In this document: piece by piece, positions 59,936 to 64,000 of the stretch | Position numbering within the stretch: position 1 is the first letter of the stretch | How the letters are laid out: each line of letters begins with the position of its first letter | Assembly: GCF_963422355.1 (NCBI RefSeq) | Contig: NC_085103.1 | Span: 248,001 to 312,000, forward strand | Source of the DNA: Corticium candelabrum | Lineage: Eukaryota > Porifera > Homoscleromorpha > Homosclerophorida > Plakinidae | Reading direction: 5' to 3' | DNA: 64,000 bases | The notes under the pieces: generated by a model | What the model saw: the letters and a program-made list of their open reading frames with translations, nothing else | What the model was told of the DNA's origin: nothing | Databases searched by the model: none | Made by a program: the position numbers and the translations under genes

Positions 59936-61250
59936 GTTTGCGCCATTTCGGATCAATGTGCAATAGATATATACGTTTAATACGTATAATATACAGTTCA
60001 ATAACTTGCAGAGAGCATAATTATGTATCAGAGTAACATACAAATGCCAAGAAATGCACAAATAGAAATGTTCTCGAAAATTCAAAATGAGAATATGAGG
60101 CGTACAGAACACCTAGTCACAAAATTTTGGAAGGTAGTATGTCTAACACACTCAGAAATTTTTAACGAAGGTCATGTTTTAGTGATACGTATTTAGGATT
60201 TTTGTATAAAGTTCAAACTATAGCTATACCGTATACGTGAATGACCTGGCCAGTGTATATATATATTGACTTCAAGACTTGAATGAGTCTTTACAGGCAG
60301 TACATGTAGTTGTAATACTTAGTGGATCTATGCCATGCAGCGTTCGGTTTGAAGTCACATGTGTCTAATTGCGCAAGTAGTCTGGTTGTTTGCATTGATT
60401 AAGTAACTCCTAATTGTGGATAATGATTTTGTAGATTGAAGTGGTCGCAGATGACAGCACGTTACAAGATATTTGCTCAAGCGGAATAGATGTACTAATT
60501 GAGGCTGGCTACACAAAGCCTGTATCCCAGATCAGTCTTGAGAACAAAACGGAAGTCGCCAAGACTTTAGTGATACACACATTGTATCGTAGCAAAGCAG
60601 TGCTTGACCAACTCAAATCAGGCCTTGCAACTCTAGGTTTGCTGGATGCAATGAGCAAGCATCCGCAGATTCTAGAACCTCTCTTCGTGTTTGGCAATCG
60701 AGTAGCATTGACTGCCGGTAAGTGTACGTTCTATATAGTGGTTAGCATTGCCAGATAGCATTTAATCATCTGGTTATGTTATCAATAGAAACTATTAAAA
60801 CCTGTTTGCTACAAAGCACTTTTCAGATACTAGGACTGTGGAACGGGAGAAAGAAGAAGCGACGTACATGTTATTTCTTGATCTCTTATACGAGGCAGAA
60901 GGTACGGTGTTGTCACAGTGACGCATCACAGTATTTGCGTAATGTACAGAAAACAAGAGAACGTAAGTGCAATTCTTTGTTGTTATTTCGGTGCTCTTTT
61001 TGCAGACGCAGACATTCCAGAAGTAACACTTAATCAAGTGCTAAGCTTTTTTACTGGTGCCGAAGAAGTTCCTGCAGGAGGATTTGAATGTCCAGCGTCA
61101 CTCTACTTCTCCCCAATATCCCAATTTCCAACAGCATCTACGTGCGCGTTGCAGTTGACGTTGCCAACGACACATTACAATAACGCTGTGCTGTTCAAGG
61201 AGAAGATGTTGTATGCGTTTCATAATCATGACGGATTTGGATTGATCTAG
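53038..61250 (+). CDS. Transposon-encoded HECT E3 ubiquitin ligase with UIM
   Basis: Eleven exons keep phase throughout and give 692 residues: 53038-53188, 53297-53850, 53924-54006, 58490-58622, 58913-58986, 59048-59207, 59267-59410, 59677-59853, 60435-60717, 60827-60901, 61006-61250. Residues 130-230 hold a block shared with element B (LVEAGLGEKRV..YIRPIQK). Residues 240-259 form a C-x2-C-x11-H-x3-C finger. An acidic exon follows (SSDDDIEDIQQPSVED), then a ubiquitin-interacting motif (residues 312-331, core A322, S326, E329). The HECT domain runs to the end: VEFLGEAGEDCGGPKREFF, GQLMAMSIVQGSIGF, SFFTGAEEVPAGGF and FPTASTCALQL, with catalytic Cys658 35 residues from the C-terminus, the usual spacing. 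Intron 3 contains a whole Harbinger element. It probably transfers ubiquitin to a host or transposase target; the substrate is unknown. Confidence 0.9.
54255..55253 (+). CDS. Harbinger Myb/SANT-like DNA-binding protein
   Basis: Single-exon frame of 332 residues from ATG 54255. A basic RKRKSRQFSYEE segment (about residues 78-90) begins the Myb/trihelix-type domain: TTCLINLWSHSRIQNLL..KSKIWQEISQDLAKHKFIRTPEQCKEKINNLKKDYRLVKDR, with regularly spaced Trp and aromatic residues. A serine/proline-rich middle includes three SAPP repeats. A C-terminal charged coiled-coil (REREERERREAERRDAFL) may bind the transposase. In characterised Harbingers this protein helps transposase enter the nucleus and bind the ends. 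The upstream TTG frame extension has no ATG. Confidence 0.9.
   Translation: MAGSYRTGDTFRHYQALGQLTVDSQEPLQTAETTDQYPLGWNPSGASQETSQEQEASQEQTDHQIDQRVENSGRQGRKRKSRQFSYEETTCLINLWSHSRIQNLLTKPGSKSKIWQEISQDLAKHKFIRTPEQCKEKINNLKKDYRLVKDRVRRSGEGNTTSDFAYYDAMDMVLGDCPSVSPTNVYESSDGICTLLSSSLVASPYDSTQTGAECVSGNSSGTPPDCSDQSPCFSETPASSSRHHTPPSAPPSAPPSAPKIRKRQESSGLDRVVNELTQFGEKIVDLMSRMEDADREREERERREAERRDAFLLNALRILTGQQMEEPDNANQ
55758..57071 (-). CDS. Harbinger transposase (DDE_Tnp_4 family)
   Basis: Two exons (57071-56770 and 56706-55758) join in phase to 416 residues. The N-terminal exon is basic (QKRRRQRRLVRRRQR) and ends in the RMSRGTFM segment. Exon 2 continues LCNDIRHLI..VPISPEKRLALTLYRLA with a helix-turn-helix region (STASTISNEVCQAI). 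The catalytic residues lie in IGGAVDGSHIPI (first Asp), LILGDPAYPLKSWLM (second Asp) and CARIAVERAFGLLKGRW (Glu). These are the normal PIF/Harbinger motifs. The family cuts and pastes the element using 3-bp targets, matching the flanks. Confidence 0.93.
57306..58489. other. Remainder of HECT intron 3
   Basis: No gene was recognised right of the Harbinger insertion. A short GACAGACAGACAG tract lies at 58190-58210. The open frame from 58034 to 58225 on the minus strand lacks any domain. Confidence 0.5.
59509..59932. repeat. Two (TA)n microsatellites in HECT introns
   Basis: TA runs at 59509-59571 (followed by a short CA run) and 59876-59933. They lie in introns 7 and 8 and generate spurious frames on both strands. 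Confidence 0.95.
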
Positions 61251-61719
61251 CATGGAAATAGCAAAGAGCAGTTGCTAGAGAAGTCTGGTTTGTTTTGTTT
61301 GCTGATTTGAGTCTAACGTAGCGGCGCTATTGTACGTGTTACAAATTGGATTAGATCGGCACAACTTTAAGGCTGGTTCACAATGACGTATGCACGTTCA
61401 CAATATGCATCCGATCCGCGCGCGGCGCAGCGGATCGCTGTTCACAATATGACGGAGCGCGTGTGTGAGCTGCGCTCTGATGACTATAATTAGATTACGT
61501 ACTAATTGTCACATGACAATATCTAGCCACGTGACTATCACAATATGTCTATTAATGCAAAGAAACGGTTGCTTCTGTTGTGTCTTTAACTAAACCGTGG
61601 TTGAATTCAGACTGATGGACCTATACAAACATACGTACTTACGTGAAGACGTGTACTCTCGCTGTTGTAGTGAGTGAAACTACTCACCATGCCGTTGTTC
61701 GTAAAGCAATCAAAATTTT
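61251..61719. other. Spacer between the convergent HECT and transposase genes
   Basis: It contains a GC-rich palindromic patch around 61410-61470 (GATCCGCGCGCGGCGCAGCGGATC) flanked by GTTCACAATATG repeats. This could be a small MITE or a shared 3' processing region. Nothing else was recognised. Confidence 0.45.
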
Positions 61720-63232
61720 TTAATTAATTGCAGCTAAAATAAACTCGCGTGCGATCGAATATAGCGAAACACCCAGATCGTCGCACAGCTCTAAGGGATG
61801 TACATTTTGCTGCAGTTCAGTTAGCTGTAGCGGTGTTAGCAAATCGGGCGTTTCGGGAATGTTTAGGGCTGAGGAAAGGTCTGTTGCAACAGGTCCATCC
61901 CAGTCGATTCCATAATGATCCTAAAACAAGAGAGTATACAATGGATGGAGCCGTTCATAACTTTGAGTATACAACTAAGATTATCTCAATTGGTCTTACC
62001 AAACTGTCGTTTAGCTCTCCATCTAAGACTGCATCGTCTGTGGATACTTGCGCGAAACCCGACATCCACATTTGTAGTGAGCTCCGATTTCTGGCGGTAC
62101 GCAGAGGATGGTGACTATATGCTCGTTGAAAAACTTTTAGCTGATTGTTAATTCGAGGAACAAATACATAGTGAAGTGCATATAGGTCGACGTTGTTGCA
62201 AGCATCTAACATTTTCTCATCTTCAAGCATGTAGAAAAGATCATAAAACAACGAAATGCATTCTGTGTGCACATCTCTCCATAGGCGTTCAATTCGCTGG
62301 TTGTGCACGCTTCTACCAGTTATACAGCTCCCTCGCCCAGGCCCACGTTCTGGATGACTTAGCATAAAGTTTGATACCAGAACATTTTCACCTCCACGGT
62401 CGCACCTCACTCGTGACGGTAAACCATACTGTTCTACAGCACCTAGAAATGCACCGAGAACGGTTTCTGATTTGTTGTTAGTGGAGGCTTGAGGGTACAC
62501 AGGCAACCTTGAGTAGTCATCGATACCACCATGTATGACAATACGCCATCTTATCAACTTGTGGTAGCCATCAATATGCCACAAGCTGTTCGGCATAGGA
62601 ACGTTGTACTGTCTTCGGTGTAGAGCTTGCCTGAATCGCGTCCGAACACCTCTTGGGTCGACTCGTAGTAAACTCTTTCTAATCCTGGAACGCTGAATTC
62701 GCAATCCAGTCATTCTTAAATATCCAGCTAGAGATCTCTGGCCTGAGTTTGGATGTGTGTCGACAAACTGTTTGGTAAAATCATCAAGTTCTCCGTCTTG
62801 TAGTTCACTGTACTCAGCATCTTGCTCCAGTCCGTACTCAATAATTCTTCTTCTAATTGTTCGCGCAGAGACACCTAATAAGCCTGCAATATCCCGATTA
62901 GAGAAATGTAGTTCTAAAAGCGTAGCTATCTGCTCTTCTGTCACTTGAATTCTTTGGCGGCCTCTGCTCTTAGAACAACGGTAGCTGTCAGCTAGCTTGC
63001 GAACACTTTCAAGTAAACTCCCAATTGCTTGAAACAAGAGATTACCTTCTTCTGGTTCGAGTATCTCTTCTATGATTGTAACATCCCTCAGCAGTAACTC
63101 CGCTTGCAAAACAATGCCTTCCACATCTTCAATAGCCGAGCTCATAGTAAACACAATGTTTGTAGCGGCTTCTTCAAGTTCTTCCAAGAAAGCAGAAAGT
63201 TCTTGACTAACCGCAACAGACGAGACAGTCAT
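61720..63232 (-). CDS. Integrase-type DDE transposase of element C
   Basis: Two exons (63232-62000 and 61920-61720, GT-AG, phase 0) encode 477 residues. The N-terminal 90 residues are acidic and helical. A helix-turn-helix follows (residues 96-131: EEQIATLLELHFSNRDIAGL, LGVSARTIRRR). A linker with RTRFRQALHRRQY precedes the integrase core: SLWHIDGYHKLIRW (D221), LPSRVRCDRGGEN (D278) and SVHNQRIERLWRD (E315). The second exon has DHYGIDWDGPV, typical of this family's C-terminus, which is why I splice at 61999 and do not read through to the stop at 61955. It starts about 180 bp inside the right inverted repeat. It should bind the ends and insert the element with 6-bp duplications. The homologous gene in element B is dead. 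Confidence 0.92.
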
Positions 63233-63412
63233 CGTCTTTATAAGTGGGTGTTGCTATACGAAAGCCTATGTTTTGACAGTCGTGAAAAACCAGCAGAATG
63301 TTACATGCTAAAGCCGGTAAATACAATCGTTGCCTTTGTCGGAGCTTTTGATTACTAGTGAATTAGCTGCGGGTGCGACGTCCTAGCGAAGAATGAGCGT
63401 GCCTGCGACTCG

Positions 63413-63933
63413 CCTTAACGTCACATCATGAGGCGCTATGTTTCGGTATTGTAATTACACTAATGCGAAAGACGCTCATTACCACTGCACGCAATTATTC
63501 AGTCGCCAAGAATAAATATGTAGACCGTCGTCACTTTCGTTGACCTACCTTCCGATCAGTCATTAAACAAAATAAGGAAGTAACCGTCATATATGGGAAG
63601 TAACCGTCATATATGGGTAGTAACCGACATGGACGAGTGGTAAGTGTCATGGATAGGTAGTAGCCGACATCGATCGGTGACATCGATCGGTGACATCGAT
63701 CGGTGACATCGATCGGTGACATCGATCGGTGACATCGATCGGTGACATCGATCGGTGACATCATTGATCGACATCGAACTTCGGCTGTCGACATCAAACA
63801 TCGGTTATCGACATCGAACATCGGCTATCGAGATCAAAGATCGATGATCGACATCGAACATTGACATCGATTACCGATGGCTGACTTCGACGGTGCAATG
63901 AAAGATCAATTTTGTTCACATTGGCGCTCCATA
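63413..63933 (-). repeat. Right terminal inverted repeat of element C
   Basis: Inverse of 52527-52972. The 13-bp unit (here GACATCGATCGGT) is present about seven times at 63667-63760 against two on the left, and one extra GGAAGTAACCGTCATATATG unit is present near 63580-63615. Apart from copy number the arms differ at only a few positions. Confidence 0.92.
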
Positions 63934-64000
63934 CTGATGAACCGAATTCCTGGAGCAGCAGACAAAAGCTGCGATCTGACGCACAGAATGGCCAACTGAG
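63934..64000 (-). pseudogene. Tc1 transposase N-terminal part, right of element C
   Basis: Read on the minus strand, this end encodes SVRQIAAFVCCSRNSVHQ, the helix-turn-helix start of a Tc1 transposase. It ends exactly in the CATCAG duplicate that also precedes CLQRL at 52526. It is the other half of the Tc1 gene at 51318-52526. The element continues beyond the window. Confidence 0.85.

Larger units (their letters stand above)
52527..63933. mobile_element. Element C: 11.4-kb DNA transposon encoding a HECT ubiquitin ligase and an integrase-type transposase
   Basis: The ends TATGGAGCGCCAATGTGGAC and its inverse (one mismatch in 20) mark the boundaries. The 6-bp flank CTGATG is perfectly duplicated (52521-52526 and 63934-63939). 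Removing the element and one flank rejoins a Tc1 transposase reading (SVRQIAAF..SVHQ + CLQRLSHG), which independently proves the insertion point. The inverted repeats are about 445 bp (left) and 520 bp (right). Two genes read inward: HECT ligase (53038-61250, +) and transposase (63232-61720, -). A Harbinger element (54070-57302) is nested within. Both element genes are open after splicing, so the copy may still be competent or only recently silenced. Superfamily: integrase-like DDE, perhaps the group catalogued as IS3EU (from memory). Confidence 0.92.

Noticed and set aside
61955..62000. Transposase C-terminus LVRPIEIILVVYSKL read straight through
   Set aside because: A GTAAG donor at 61999 and an in-phase exon at 61920-61720 with the family-typical DHYGIDWDGPV make splicing more likely.

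Overview
This is a eukaryotic, almost certainly early-diverging metazoan window; a sponge is my best guess. The reasons are a host gene with many short GT-AG introns, lectin/sushi/trypsin architecture, and a dense mix of animal-type transposons. No bacterial features, CRISPR array, rRNA or tRNA gene was recognised. The only clear host gene is a nine-domain secreted complement-type serine protease at 5198-8294 (+). Nearly everything else is mobile DNA, often nested several layers deep.

Layout. 1-1829: 3' half of a Ty3/gypsy retrotransposon with its 3' LTR. 1842-2362: relic of a P2X7-type ballast-domain gene. About 2530-4431 (-): decayed Kolobok-type THAP transposase. 5198-8294: protease. 10773-11637, 15944-17289, 19644-20513 and 32661-33733: four short elements with TAGNCTCG ends, subterminal hairpins and 8-9 bp target duplications; two carry pieces of a DUF6589-like protein and one also a RecQ-like helicase start (Academ/AcademH-like, inferred). 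11694-17478: element A, with long terminal repeats full of a 22-bp minisatellite. 21624-24818: broken RLE-type LINE. 27384-49578: element B, 22.2 kb, bounded by a perfect 6-bp duplication CTGTAG; it holds a broken integrase-type transposase and a broken CUE/HECT ubiquitin-ligase gene, blown apart by later insertions. These include a TTA-flanked element with a DDE-like protein at 34254-37436 and an intact hAT element at 45604-48708. 51318-52526 plus 63934-64000: a Tc1 element cut in two. 52527-63933: element C, 11.4 kb, inserted into that Tc1 transposase gene with a perfect 6-bp duplication CTGATG.

Element C is the centrepiece. Its terminal inverted repeats of about 0.45-0.52 kb contain a 13-bp satellite. 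From the left repeat runs an 11-exon gene that splices in frame to a 692-residue HECT E3 ubiquitin ligase with a C2HC finger and a ubiquitin-interacting motif; from the right repeat runs a two-exon 477-residue DDE integrase-type transposase. A complete PIF/Harbinger element (54070-57302) sits in intron 3 of the HECT gene. Elements A, B and C share the end motif TATGGMGYGYYA followed by TGYCAAA-like sequence, family-specific minisatellites inside the inverted repeats, and 6-bp duplications. I read them as one lineage of large DNA transposons that pairs an integrase-like transposase with a ubiquitin ligase. All splice models and family assignments come from reading the sequence by eye.
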